A DNA stretch of 64,000 bases from Nocardia crassostreae (GTDB lineage Bacteria > Actinomycetota > Actinomycetes > Mycobacteriales > Mycobacteriaceae). Within the stretch, counting starts at the first letter, position 1, and each line of letters opens with the position of its first letter. The translations under genes were made by a program, and so were the position numbers. The DNA lies in assembly GCF_001613405.1 (NCBI RefSeq), contig NZ_BDCH01000015.1, positions 124,001 through 188,000 on the forward strand. Reading direction: 5' to 3'. Under the pieces are notes generated by a model, which was given only the letters and a program-made list of their open reading frames with translations, was not told the DNA's origin and did no database searches. Below, piece after piece: positions 1 to 8,135 of the stretch.

Positions 1-132
1 ATCGCCGAGCTCATCCTGTCCCCCGCCTACATTCGCGCGCTGGTCGCCATGCCCCTGAACCCGGCCACCGATGCTGAACGCCTGGTCGACAATGTGATCG
101 CCGTCCGGGATCACCGGGCCGCCCGCGACTGA
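1..132 (+). CDS. C-terminal end of a TetR-like regulator (partial)
   Basis: The window opens inside a reading frame that ends at a TGA at 130-132. The visible 43 residues begin IAELILSPAYIRALV and continue through a conserved-looking NPATDAERLVDNVIA segment. This resembles the last helices of the ligand-binding domain of TetR/AcrR regulators, where an L-x-x-P-x-Y-x-R-x-L stretch and a final A-x-x-L-V-D helix are common. The DNA-binding domain lies outside the window, so the family call is an inference from a short tail. It converges on mtnC, with a hairpin between the two stops. Confidence 0.5.
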   Translation: MAELILSPAYIRALVAMPLNPATDAERLVDNVIAVRDHRAARD

Positions 133-139
133 ACGCATA

Positions 140-168
140 CGGCCCCGGCGCGCGGTGCGCCAGGGCCG
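140..168. terminator. Bidirectional hairpin between convergent genes
   Basis: A CGGCCC/GGGCCG stem is extended inward by GGCGC/GCGCC with one mismatch. It lies between the convergent stops of the TetR-like gene and mtnC. There is no clear U-tract on either side, which is usual for actinobacterial terminators. Confidence 0.5.
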
Positions 169-194
169 AATGAGAGTGATTGCCGTACGGGCGA

Positions 195-887
195 TTACAG
201 GTCGCCGGACGGGTCGACGTCGGCGAAGTCGCTGATCCAGCGATGCGGGGGCCGGGGGCTGTTCGGCTCGCCCGGGCGGGTGACGCCGATGGCCTGCCAG
301 CTCGCGCTGACGGCGGCGTCCAATTCGTCGGGGTGGTCGGACAGGAACAGGATGTCCTGTGCCGGAACGCCGATGGCGCTCGGGATCTTCTCGTAGGAGG
401 AGGCCTCCCGCTTCGGCCCGGCGGTCGACAGGTCGAAATGACCGCTCAGCAGCGGGGACAGACCGCCACCACGGGCGAAGGCGAACCAATCCTTCTGGTT
501 GCGAACCGAACCCGAGGAGTAGATGTATAGCTCCAGGCCGGATTCGCGCCAGGCGCCCAGCACCGGCGGCACATCGGGGAAGAACTCACCGAACAGCGCG
601 CCGGAGCGGAAGCCCTCCGCGCAGATGATGCCCTGGGCCGCCTTGAGCGGCTCGGACTTGACATCGGTGTTCAACCAGTTGATCAGGATATCGGCCACTT
701 CGGCGGCATCCGCGTCCGGGCGCTCGGCCTGGATCCGGGTGGCGGCAATAATGGGATCCGCTGCCCCGCACTGGTTTTCGGCCAGCCATCCCGGCAGCCG
801 GTCGCGGGTGTACCCGTACAGGTCCTCCCGCACCGAACTGGTCGGGCTGGTGGTGCCCTCGATATCGAGAACGACGGCCTTGATCAT
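195..887 (-). CDS. mtnC: Enolase-phosphatase E1 (acireductone synthase)
   Basis: This cytosolic HAD-superfamily enzyme of methionine salvage enolises and dephosphorylates 2,3-diketo-5-methylthiopentyl-1-phosphate to acireductone. The 230-residue product has HAD motif I as VVLDIEGTTSP near the N terminus (Asp8 and Glu10, the DxEGT variant typical of MtnC), motif II as YIYSSGS near residue 120, a downstream lysine in the EKIPSAIG segment, and an acidic ILFLSDH motif near residue 180. Length and motif order match the family. Its start overlaps the mtnD stop by 4 bases, so the two are probably translationally coupled. It is the last gene of the mtn operon. Confidence 0.95.
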   Translation of the reverse strand: MIKAVVLDIEGTTSPTSSVREDLYGYTRDRLPGWLAENQCGAADPIIAATRIQAERPDADAAEVADILINWLNTDVKSEPLKAAQGIICAEGFRSGALFGEFFPDVPPVLGAWRESGLELYIYSSGSVRNQKDWFAFARGGGLSPLLSGHFDLSTAGPKREASSYEKIPSAIGVPAQDILFLSDHPDELDAAVSASWQAIGVTRPGEPNSPRPPHRWISDFADVDPSGDL

Positions 888-1459
888 GCGGTCAGCAGTT
901 CATCGAGAGTCGGGAAGCCGCTGGAGATCTTGTCGCCGGTGAAGTCGCCGATCCAGCCGTCCTCTTCCTCGAAGAAGCGCACGGCCACGAATTCCGGGCG
1001 GGTTCCCATATCGAACCAGTGCAGAGTGCCCGCGGGCACCGAGACGAGATCGCCTGCGGTGCAGACGGTTGCCAGGACCTCGTCACCGAGATGCAGATAG
1101 AAACAGCCCTGCCCGGCGGCGAAGAAGCGCACCTCGTCCTCGGCGTGGCGGTGCTCGTCGAGGAACTTGGTCCGCGCGGCAACGGCCTTGGCGGGCCACT
1201 CCGGATCGGCGTCATCCGGGTGGATGCGCGCCACATCGATGAACTTGTACCGGCCGTCGGCATTGAGTTCCTCGATGCGCCCGGCATACTCGGCCTGAAT
1301 ATCCTCGGTCGAGGTGGCGGCGGTGAGCGCTTCCAGCACGGGCCACCGCTCGAAGACGATGCCGCGCTTGGCCAGCTCGGCGGCAATCACGGCGTCATCG
1401 CTGGTGCGCAGCTTCACGTCCGCGGAGTCCTTGTCGGACATGATCTGTAGCAGAGTCAT
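884..1459 (-). CDS. mtnD: Acireductone dioxygenase
   Basis: This metal-dependent cupin oxidises acireductone. With Fe(II) it yields the keto-acid of methionine plus formate; with Ni(II) the family gives an off-pathway product. The 191-residue protein carries the ARD metal ligands as an H-x-H-x3-E-x37-H arrangement: His103, His105, Glu109 and His147. The open frame extends further upstream, but the ATG at 1459 is chosen because an AGGAGG lies directly before it and the longer N terminus would run into mtnAB. It follows mtnAB by 19 bases and overlaps mtnC by 4. Confidence 0.95.
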   Translation of the reverse strand: MTLLQIMSDKDSADVKLRTSDDAVIAAELAKRGIVFERWPVLEALTAATSTEDIQAEYAGRIEELNADGRYKFIDVARIHPDDADPEWPAKAVAARTKFLDEHRHAEDEVRFFAAGQGCFYLHLGDEVLATVCTAGDLVSVPAGTLHWFDMGTRPEFVAVRFFEEEDGWIGDFTGDKISSGFPTLDELLTA

Positions 1460-1478
1460 AGTGGGTTCCTCCTCGGAA

Positions 1479-3155
1479 CTAATTGTCGCCCGCCGGAATC
1501 TCACGGCGTCCGGTCGATATCGCCAGCTGGCACATGGCCTCGAGGTATTCCGCGCGATCACGCGCCTGCGGCAAACCCGCACCCCATGCCGTAATTCCGT
1601 GCCCGGCGATGAACAGCACGGGCGGGGCATCGGGATGCTCGGTCAGGTACTTCTCGATATCCGCGCCGATCCGCGGCACGTCCGCGTGATTGGGGAACAC
1701 CGGAATCTCGATGGCGTCCGGGCGATTTCCGCCCAGCCCCTTGATCAGCTCGTACCCGGAGAAGCGCACGGTCCGCACATCGGCGCCGCCCACACCGATC
1801 GAGAGCGCGGTGGCGTGCGGGGGATGCACATGAACCACGGCATCCGCCTCGGTCACCCGGTAGACCGCGGTGTGAATGGTCGTCTCCGCCGACGGCCGCT
1901 TACCGCTCGCATCGACCGGCGTCGAATCCGCGACCGCGACGGTCACCATGTCGGATGCGGCGAGCTCACCCTTGGACAGGCCGCTCGCGGTGATCACGGC
2001 CGTATCGTCCTGGCGCACCGAGATATTGCCCGCAGTACCCGGCATCCAGCCATTGGCGTACAGCCCGCGCGCCACCGCGGCGATCTCCGCGCCCGCCCGG
2101 ATCGTCGCGGCGGCGGGAAGATCGGTGCGGGTGGCCGGATCCGTCGCGGTCCGGGCGACGGCCGGATCCACGAGCACTCCGAATTCGGTCACCACGGCGG
2201 TCACCAATTCCGGTGGGGTCACATCGAAGGCCGGGTTGAAGGTCGCGGTGCCCTCGGGAGCGGTTGTGACGCCGCCGAATCCGGTGACCTCGGCGGCGGC
2301 GCGCTGCTCGACCACGATATCGCCGCCGCGCGCGGTGGAGATGTCGCGCGTGGATTCGGGTGCGACCACGATGAACGGGATCCCGTGCTGCTTGGCGGCA
2401 ATGGCCAGCATGTAGGTGCCGATCTTGTTGGCGACCGAGCCGTCGGCGGTAATGCGGTCCGCGCCGACAATGACCGCGTCGACCTGTTCGGTGGCCATGG
2501 CCCAGACGGCGGCGGAATCGATGGTGAGCCGATGCGGGATACCGGCTTCCGCCATTTCCCAGGCGGTCAGTCGCGCGCCCTGCAGCAGCGGGCGGGTCTC
2601 GTCCACGATCACCTCGGCCAAGGCGTCGCGCTGGTGCAGCACGCGCAATGCGCCGATGGCGGTGCCCCACGCGGTGGTGGCGAGGCGGCCGGTATTGCAG
2701 TGGGTGAGCAGGCGCAGCGGTCGCTCACCGCACAGCTGCTGCAGCAGATCCGCGGCATGGGTGGCAGCGGCGAGATTGACGCGGCCGTCCTCGGCCTGCA
2801 TCTCCTGGGCTTCGGCGAGCACGGCGTCCACGCCCTCGGGCAGCTTGCCCAGCGCGCGCCGCACACCCCACGCCAAGTTGACGGCGGTCGGGCGGGCATC
2901 GGCAATGCGCGCGGCTTCCGATTCCACGGCGGCGGTATCGACCACGCCGTCGGTCGTGTGCGCGAGCGCCGCGATCACGACACCGAACGCCCCGGACACG
3001 CCGATCGCCGGGGCGCCGCGAATGGCCAGGGATTTGATGGCCTCGATGAGTTGGTCGACCGTGGTGATTCGCAGCTCCCGCAATTCCTGCGGCAGCACCC
3101 GCTGATCGATGGTGACCAAGGTCCCGTCGACCCACTCGATCGAACTCTGATCCAT
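1479..3155 (-). CDS. mtnA-mtnB: Fused methylthioribose-1-P isomerase / methylthioribulose-1-P dehydratase
   Basis: A single 558-residue protein joins two consecutive methionine-salvage steps. Residues about 1-345 are the MtnA isomerase (eIF2B-like fold), with SLAIRGAPAIG near residue 43, the catalytic Cys153 in THCNTGRLATT and Asp233 in VGADRITADGS. Residues about 350-558 are the MtnB class II aldolase-type dehydratase, with GTAGNISVR and Zn-binding His442/His444 in VHVHPPH. The ATG at 3155 gives the canonical MtnA N terminus. It is the first gene of the operon mtnAB-mtnD-mtnC. No frameshift or internal start suggests separate products. MtnK/MtnP-type upstream steps and the final transaminase are not adjacent. 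Confidence 0.93.
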   Translation of the reverse strand: MDQSSIEWVDGTLVTIDQRVLPQELRELRITTVDQLIEAIKSLAIRGAPAIGVSGAFGVVIAALAHTTDGVVDTAAVESEAARIADARPTAVNLAWGVRRALGKLPEGVDAVLAEAQEMQAEDGRVNLAAATHAADLLQQLCGERPLRLLTHCNTGRLATTAWGTAIGALRVLHQRDALAEVIVDETRPLLQGARLTAWEMAEAGIPHRLTIDSAAVWAMATEQVDAVIVGADRITADGSVANKIGTYMLAIAAKQHGIPFIVVAPESTRDISTARGGDIVVEQRAAAEVTGFGGVTTAPEGTATFNPAFDVTPPELVTAVVTEFGVLVDPAVARTATDPATRTDLPAAATIRAGAEIAAVARGLYANGWMPGTAGNISVRQDDTAVITASGLSKGELAASDMVTVAVADSTPVDASGKRPSAETTIHTAVYRVTEADAVVHVHPPHATALSIGVGGADVRTVRFSGYELIKGLGGNRPDAIEIPVFPNHADVPRIGADIEKYLTEHPDAPPVLFIAGHGITAWGAGLPQARDRAEYLEAMCQLAISTGRREIPAGDN

Positions 3156-3250
3156 CTAGTTATGACCCCTCGGCTGGCGTTTTGCGGCGCGCCCGCCGAC
3201 TGCGGACGCACGCTCACCGTATCGAACCAGGATCGCCGCGTGACCGGCAA

Positions 3251-3275
3251 GTTTCGGATCAAGCGAATCCGAAAC
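3251..3275 (-). promoter_or_regulatory. Perfect inverted repeat in the mtn leader
   Basis: Nine-base arms GTTTCGGAT and ATCCGAAAC are separated by seven bases, about 95-120 bases upstream of the mtnAB start. It could be an operator or an mRNA hairpin. I did not recognise the conserved core of a SAM riboswitch around it. Confidence 0.45.
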
Positions 3276-3367
3276 GCCCGAATCGAACGTCGCGCGCGCA
3301 TCCCGGTCTCCGAGATGCGCACGATGTGGTCACGCGGCACCCGCCCATACCCATCTACTATCTCGGT

Positions 3368-3649
3368 ATGGCGAGAGAACGGCGCACCCGCAAGATCACC
3401 GTATCGGTGCCCGAGGAAATAGCCGCCACCCTGGACGATTGGCGGCGCAAGGGCCGGATCGAGTCCGTGTCGGCGTTCGTCGCCGAATCCGTCAAGGCCC
3501 GGGTCAACCGCGCCGAATCGCTCGCTCGCATCGAGCAGATCTTCGGTGGACGCCCGCCCCTGGACCTCATCAATCGCGCCCGCGCGGTGCAGGGTCTGCC
3601 CCCCTTACCCGAGGAGGATGCCGCAGGCGACCACGCCGGCGCGGCATGA
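3368..3649 (+). CDS. Ribbon-helix-helix antitoxin
   Basis: This 93-residue protein opens with MARERRTRKITVSVPEEI, the basic beta-strand followed by a helix typical of CopG/RHH antitoxins, then a WRRKGRIESVSAFVAESVK segment as the second helix. The C-terminal half is Pro- and Ala-rich and would be the toxin-binding tail. The ATG at 3368 is preferred over upstream in-frame starts because it places the RHH strand at the extreme N terminus. It overlaps the toxin gene by 4 bases (ATGA). Its expected role is to neutralise the PIN protein and autorepress the operon. Confidence 0.8.
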   Translation: MARERRTRKITVSVPEEIAATLDDWRRKGRIESVSAFVAESVKARVNRAESLARIEQIFGGRPPLDLINRARAVQGLPPLPEEDAAGDHAGAA

Positions 3650-4059
3650 CCATCGTCGGCGCGACCCTCGGTGGCGTCGTCTTCGATACGGCAGCACTGA
3701 CCGCCTGGGCCCATCGCGTCGCCTATGTGCAATCGGTGGTGTGGGCGACCGCCGACGCCGGACACACCATCATCATCCCGGCCACCGCGCTGGCCGCCGC
3801 CCGCGCGCTCATCTCCCCCGGACGGCACGACATTCTCTCGGTCCTGCTGGATCTCCCGAATACGGTGATCCTGCCCCTGGACCGCCCGGCCAGCGATCAC
3901 CTGGGCGCGGCACTGGCGGACCGGCCCGACGCGGACGCCCTCATCCCCGCCGGGCATGCCACCATCGAGGCCGTCAGCCGCGACTGGCCCTGCCTCACCG
4001 ACCGCCCGGATACGCTGCGGAAATTGGATCCCCGCGTCCAAACCGACATCCTGCCCTGA
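3646..4059 (+). CDS. PIN-domain toxin, probably an endoribonuclease
   Basis: The 137-residue protein overlaps the antitoxin stop by 4 bases. It has PIN-like features: an early aspartate in GVVFDTAALTAW, a hydrophobic IIIPATALAAA strand-helix where VapC proteins usually carry a glutamate (here Ala), an acidic DADALIPAGHA segment and a late CLTDRPDTL. PIN toxins cleave RNA with Mg2+ held by three or four acidic residues. At least one usual acidic position looks replaced, so activity may be weak or the active site rearranged. The gene pair and overlap support the toxin-antitoxin call more strongly than the motif alone. Confidence 0.7.
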   Translation: MTIVGATLGGVVFDTAALTAWAHRVAYVQSVVWATADAGHTIIIPATALAAARALISPGRHDILSVLLDLPNTVILPLDRPASDHLGAALADRPDADALIPAGHATIEAVSRDWPCLTDRPDTLRKLDPRVQTDILP

Positions 4060-4105
4060 TCCGCACGCGCCGGGACGAATCCGGTGAGAGCCGCGGCGGC
4101 ACGGA

Positions 4106-5350
4106 TCAGGCGCGGCCCAGCGCCAGGGTCACATTGTGGCCGCCGAACCCGAAGGAATTGCTCAGCGCGTAGTCCAGGCGCTGGCGGCGCGGAGCATTGG
4201 CCACGACATCCAATTCGACATCCTCGTCGAGCTTTTCGAAGTTCAACGTGGGTGGGACGAGCTGTTCGCGCAGGGTGCGCAGGGTGAGGATCGCTTCCAG
4301 CGCGCCCACCGTGCCGATGGAATGGCCGAGCGCCGACTTCGGGGCGTAGACCGAGGCATCCGGGGCGACCGACATGATGGCCTTGGCTTCGGAGGCGTCG
4401 CCGATGGGAGTGGAGGCCGCATGCGCGTTGATGTGCTGGATATCAATGGATTTCAGGCCCGCCGAGGCGATGGCCTTGCGCATGGCGCGGGCGGCCCCTT
4501 CGCCGTCGGGCGCGGTGCCGGTGATGTGGTAGCCGTCGGAGGTGATGCCCGCGCCGAGGACCCGGCCCTCGATGGTCGCGCCGCGGGCGCGGGCATGCCG
4601 CTCGGATTCCAGGACCAGCAGCGCGCCGCCCTCGCCGAAGACGAAACCGTCGCGGTCGCGGTCGAAAGGCCGTGAGGCGCGGGCGGGTTCGTCATTGCGG
4701 GTGCTGAGGGCGCGCATCATGGCGAAGCTGGCGATCGGGACGGCATCCATATGGCCTTCGACCCCGCCCGCCACCACGATGTCCGCCTCGCCGGTGACTA
4801 TGAGCCGCCAGGCGTGGGCAATGGCCTCGGTGCCGGATGCGCACGCCGAAATCGGTGCGTAGACACCGGCTTTCGCACCGAGTTCGAGGCCGATGGTGGC
4901 GGCCGGGCCATTCGGCATGACCATGGGAACGGTCAGCGGCGGCACTTTGCGATAGCCGCCCGCGCGCATGACGTCCACCGCGTGCACCAGCGCGTCGCCG
5001 CCGCCGAGCCCGGTCCCGATCACAACCGCCAGTCGTTCCGGATCGACCTCGGGAGCCCCCGCGGACTGCCACACCTGTCTGCCCAGCACGAGCGCGAGCT
5101 GCTGCACGAAGGACATGCGCCGCTGTTCGATCCGGGTCAGCTGCTCCCCCGGCCGCGCGGTGAGGCGGCCGCCGATCCGCACCGGCAGCTCGTACTCGGT
5201 GACGAAATCGTCTGCGAGAGCATCGATTCCGCTCTCCCCGGCGAGCAGCCGCGCCCATGTGCCGTCCAGATCCGCCGCCAGGCAGGTGGTGGCCGCCATA
5301 CCGGTGACCACGACGCCGCGCCCAGTTTCTGAAGCAGTTGTTACACCCAT
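4106..5350 (-). CDS. KasA/KasB-like beta-ketoacyl-ACP synthase
   Basis: A thiolase-fold condensing enzyme of the FAS-II type that extends acyl-ACP with malonyl-ACP. It closely resembles mycobacterial KasA over its whole length. From the ATG at 5350 it has the catalytic cysteine at residue 170 (SACASGTEA; Cys171 in KasA), the first histidine in [13 protein letters not shown] (NAHA where KasA has NAHG), the KSALGHSIG lysine/histidine block and the C-terminal NSFGFGGHN. It stands alone here, without acpM, a second kas gene or accD6, so it is probably a paralogue. It is divergent from a TetR gene with a perfect operator in the 40-base gap, suggesting dedicated repression. Confidence 0.85.
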   Translation of the reverse strand: MGVTTASETGRGVVVTGMAATTCLAADLDGTWARLLAGESGIDALADDFVTEYELPVRIGGRLTARPGEQLTRIEQRRMSFVQQLALVLGRQVWQSAGAPEVDPERLAVVIGTGLGGGDALVHAVDVMRAGGYRKVPPLTVPMVMPNGPAATIGLELGAKAGVYAPISACASGTEAIAHAWRLIVTGEADIVVAGGVEGHMDAVPIASFAMMRALSTRNDEPARASRPFDRDRDGFVFGEGGALLVLESERHARARGATIEGRVLGAGITSDGYHITGTAPDGEGAARAMRKAIASAGLKSIDIQHINAHAASTPIGDASEAKAIMSVAPDASVYAPKSALGHSIGTVGALEAILTLRTLREQLVPPTLNFEKLDEDVELDVVANAPRRQRLDYALSNSFGFGGHNVTLALGRA

Positions 5351-5365
5351 GTCGTCAAGGAATAA

Positions 5366-5383
5366 CTGTAGCACCCGCTACAG
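5366..5383. promoter_or_regulatory. Operator between the kas-like gene and tetR
   Basis: A perfect palindrome CTGTAGC-ACCC-GCTACAG sits between two divergent start codons only 40 bases apart, 7 bases before the tetR GTG. Position and symmetry fit a TetR-family operator controlling both promoters. The transcripts must have very short leaders or none. Confidence 0.75.
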
Positions 5384-5390
5384 TCAACCC

Positions 5391-5957
5391 GTGCACCGAC
5401 CACTCGACCACGCTCGCCGCGCCGAACTCCTCGACGGCGTCATCGCCTACATCGCCGACCACTGCCTCGCCGAGGTCTCCCTGCGCCCCCTGGCCGAATA
5501 CCTGGGCACCAGCTCCCGCATGCTCATCCACTACTTCGGCACCAAAGAGGCCATGATGGTCGCCGCCCTCGAAACCCACCGCCCCGATATCGGCGCCCTC
5601 TTCGCGGACATCGACGACCTCGAAACCCTGCGCACCCGACTGCTCGAATCCTTCACCCTGAACACCACCGGCCCCGGCGCCGCCAGCCTCCGAGTCCTAC
5701 TCCAAGTCCTCGGCGCCGCCACGGTTCCGGACAGTCCCCTGCGCCCGTTCGCCACCCAAGCCATCGAAGCGGTCGTCACCCCGCTGGCCGAGTCGCTCCG
5801 CCACATCGACCCGACCCTGGAAGACCCGGAATCATCAGCCACCCTGTTGGTCTCCGGAATGCGTGGCCTGATCCAGGATTGGTGGATCACCGGCGACACC
5901 GCCCGCGTGGAACGCGCCGTCCGCCAACTCGTCGACGGTGCGGTGTTCCGAGCCTGA
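5391..5957 (+). CDS. TetR/AcrR family regulator
   Basis: The 188-residue protein has an N-terminal helix-turn-helix: ARRAELLDGVIAYIADH, then a recognition region ending in GTSSRMLIHYFGTKEAMM near residue 45, the signature 'L-x-HYFG-T-K-E' of TetR proteins. The rest is an all-helical ligand domain with a tryptophan-rich DWWI near residue 165. GTG at 5391 is chosen because it starts just before the HTH and just after the palindrome. It probably represses the divergent kas-like gene and itself through that palindrome, with an acyl-CoA or related ligand as a plausible but unproven inducer. Confidence 0.85.
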   Translation: MHRPLDHARRAELLDGVIAYIADHCLAEVSLRPLAEYLGTSSRMLIHYFGTKEAMMVAALETHRPDIGALFADIDDLETLRTRLLESFTLNTTGPGAASLRVLLQVLGAATVPDSPLRPFATQAIEAVVTPLAESLRHIDPTLEDPESSATLLVSGMRGLIQDWWITGDTARVERAVRQLVDGAVFRA

Positions 5958-6057
5958 CCAGCGCGCCGTACTTCCGGCAGCGGTCCCGATGACAGCCTCC
6001 CCCGTACGGTGGCGGATTGTCGGTAGCGTGATCCGGGACCACGGAGAGGAGAGCTCG

Positions 6058-6936
6058 ATGCTGGAAGTCGCGCATTTGGTGCGCCGGTTCGGGGAGCAGG
6101 TGGCGGTGAACGATGTGTCGTTCACCGTGGCGCCCGGGGCGCTGACCGGGTTCGTGGGCGAGAATGGGGCCGGGAAGACCACGACCATGCGGATGATCAT
6201 GGGCGTGCTGGCCGTGCACGGCGGCGAGGTGCGCTGGGACGGGCGGCCGGTCACGGCGGCGGATCGGCGGACGTTCGGGTATATGCCCGAGGAGCGCGGG
6301 CTGTATCCGAAACAGCCTGTGGTCGATCAGCTCGTGTATCTGGCGCGGCTGCGCGGCATGTCCGCGGCGGCGGCGCGGGTGCGGGCGGGTGAGCTGTTGC
6401 GGCGGTTCGATCTCACCGAGCGCGGCAAGGACAAGCTGGAGTCGCTGTCACTCGGCAATCAGCAGCGCGTGCAGATCGCGGCCGCCATGATCGCCGAGCC
6501 CGCGGCGCTCATCCTCGACGAACCGTTCTCCGGGCTGGATCCGGTGGCGGTCGACTCGATGGCGGAATTGCTGCGCGAGTATGCGGCGCAAGGGGTTCCG
6601 GTGCTGTTCTCCTCGCACCAGCTCGACCTGGTCGAGCGGCTCTGCGATCAACTGGTGATTCTCGCGAGCGGCACGGTGGTCGGCCAGGGCTCGGTCGAGG
6701 AGCTGCGGGCCGCGAATTCGACGCGCTATCGACTGGTGCTCGGCAGCGATCCGGCCTGGCTCGCCGGGTTCGCGGGCATACGGGTGCTCGAAACCAATGG
6801 CGCGCGTGCCCTGCTGGAGCTGGACGGCGCGACCACCGACGAATTGCTGCGCGCCGCACTCGAACACGGTTCGGTGCGCGAACTCGCGGAAGTGCGCCCC
6901 TCCGTGGCGGAGATCTATCGAGAGGTGACGGCATGA
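6058..6936 (+). CDS. ABC transporter ATP-binding protein
   Basis: The 292-residue ATPase has Walker A as GENGAGKTT near residue 36, the ABC signature as LSLGNQQRVQ, Walker B as LILDEPFSGLD and an H-loop in FSSHQLDLVE. The C-terminal 80 residues match the accessory domain common in NatA/bacitracin-exporter-like ATPases. The ATG at 6058 follows a GGAGAGGAGAG ribosome-binding site; the frame is open further upstream but lacks one. It overlaps the permease gene by 4 bases. It energises export by the membrane partner. The substrate (Na+, drug or lipid) cannot be read from sequence. Confidence 0.9.
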   Translation: MLEVAHLVRRFGEQVAVNDVSFTVAPGALTGFVGENGAGKTTTMRMIMGVLAVHGGEVRWDGRPVTAADRRTFGYMPEERGLYPKQPVVDQLVYLARLRGMSAAAARVRAGELLRRFDLTERGKDKLESLSLGNQQRVQIAAAMIAEPAALILDEPFSGLDPVAVDSMAELLREYAAQGVPVLFSSHQLDLVERLCDQLVILASGTVVGQGSVEELRAANSTRYRLVLGSDPAWLAGFAGIRVLETNGARALLELDGATTDELLRAALEHGSVRELAEVRPSVAEIYREVTA

Positions 6937-8135
6937 CCGAGCCGACTTCCACCGCAACGGAATCCGCCCCCGGCGGCGTCTGGCGCATAGTCGCCGCCCG
7001 CGAGATCGCCGTGAAGGTGCACGACCGCAACTTCCTCATCTCCACCCTGGTCACCATCATCGCCATCGTCGCGTCCCTCGCACTGAGCGGTTTCATCAGC
7101 GGCCGCACCGAAACCATCGACGTCGCGGTCCCCGGTGCGCCCGCCGGTCAGGTCATCGACACCGCCGGTGCGCTCGCCGACACCGCCGACAAGAACATCG
7201 ATTTCACCACCCATGTCGTCGCCGATCCGGCAACTGTCGAACAGCAGGTCCGCGACGAAACCGTCGATATCGGCCTCCTCCCCGCCGATTCCGGCTGGCG
7301 CCTGCTGGGCAAGTCCGCCAAGAACACCGAAGCCGCCACCTACATCACCGCCGCCGCCCAGCAACTCGCCCTACAACACAATGCGCTCGCCGCGGGCACC
7401 TCCCTCGAACAACTCGTCCGCGGCGGCACGGTCACCTACGACCTCCTCGACAAGGCCACCGTGGACCCCGGCCTGGCCAAGGTGGTCGCCATAGTCTTCG
7501 CCTTCCTCTTCTACCTCGCCTCGGTCCTCTTCGGCATGTCCATAGCCCAGAGCGTCATCGAGGAAAAGCAGAACCGCATAGTCGAAATCCTCGCCAGCGC
7601 AATCCCATTGCGCCAACTCCTCATCGGCAAGGTCATCGGCAACACCGTCATGGCCTTCGCCCAACTCGTCCTCTTCGTAGCCGCGGGCCTCATCGGCCTG
7701 GCCGCCACCGGCCGCGCCGACCAGATCGACCAAATCGCAGGCGCCGCAGGCTGGTTCATAGTCTTCTTCGTTGTAGGCTTCCTAGCCCTAGCCAGCCTCT
7801 GGGCCGTAGCAGGCGCCCTCTCCACCCGCAACGAAGACCTGCAATCAACCGCCACTCCCCTGTCGATGTTCATCATGCTGGTCCTGTTCGCAGGCGTCTT
7901 CCTCTCCGGCACGGCCCGCGTAATCGCCTCCTACATCCCCATAGTCTCGATCGTCTCCATGCCCGCCCGCCTAGCCGACGGCACAGCCACCTGGTGGGAA
8001 CCCCTACTCTCCCTAACCATCATGGCGATCACCACCTACGCGATCGTCGTCCTAGCCGAAAAGATCTACCGCCGCTCCCTCATGCAAACCCAAGGCCGCC
8101 TGACCATGCGTCAGGCCCTGGCAGTAGAGGACTAA
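6933..8135 (+). CDS. ABC-2 type permease (NatB-like)
   Basis: This 400-residue integral membrane protein has one transmembrane segment near residue 35 (FLISTLVTIIAIVASLALSG), a large extracytoplasmic domain of about 130 residues, and then five further segments beginning at VVAIVFAFLFYLASVLFG. The conserved QSVIEEKQNRIVEIL sequence just after the second segment is the ABC-2/NatB hallmark. It overlaps the ATPase gene by 4 bases, forming a two-gene exporter. Its last codon overlaps the stop of the convergent DUF418 pseudogene. Confidence 0.88.
   Translation: MTEPTSTATESAPGGVWRIVAAREIAVKVHDRNFLISTLVTIIAIVASLALSGFISGRTETIDVAVPGAPAGQVIDTAGALADTADKNIDFTTHVVADPATVEQQVRDETVDIGLLPADSGWRLLGKSAKNTEAATYITAAAQQLALQHNALAAGTSLEQLVRGGTVTYDLLDKATVDPGLAKVVAIVFAFLFYLASVLFGMSIAQSVIEEKQNRIVEILASAIPLRQLLIGKVIGNTVMAFAQLVLFVAAGLIGLAATGRADQIDQIAGAAGWFIVFFVVGFLALASLWAVAGALSTRNEDLQSTATPLSMFIMLVLFAGVFLSGTARVIASYIPIVSIVSMPARLADGTATWWEPLLSLTIMAITTYAIVVLAEKIYRRSLMQTQGRLTMRQALAVED

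Noticed and set aside
3156..3367. SAM riboswitch ahead of the mtn operon
   Set aside because: Only a simple dyad is visible; the conserved junction and pseudoknot sequences of known SAM riboswitch classes were not recognised.
1314..3422. Very long open frame antisense to the mtn operon
   Set aside because: It mirrors mtnAB and mtnD on the opposite strand. In GC-rich DNA, antisense frames stay open by codon bias, and its Arg/Gly/His-rich translation shows no family motif.
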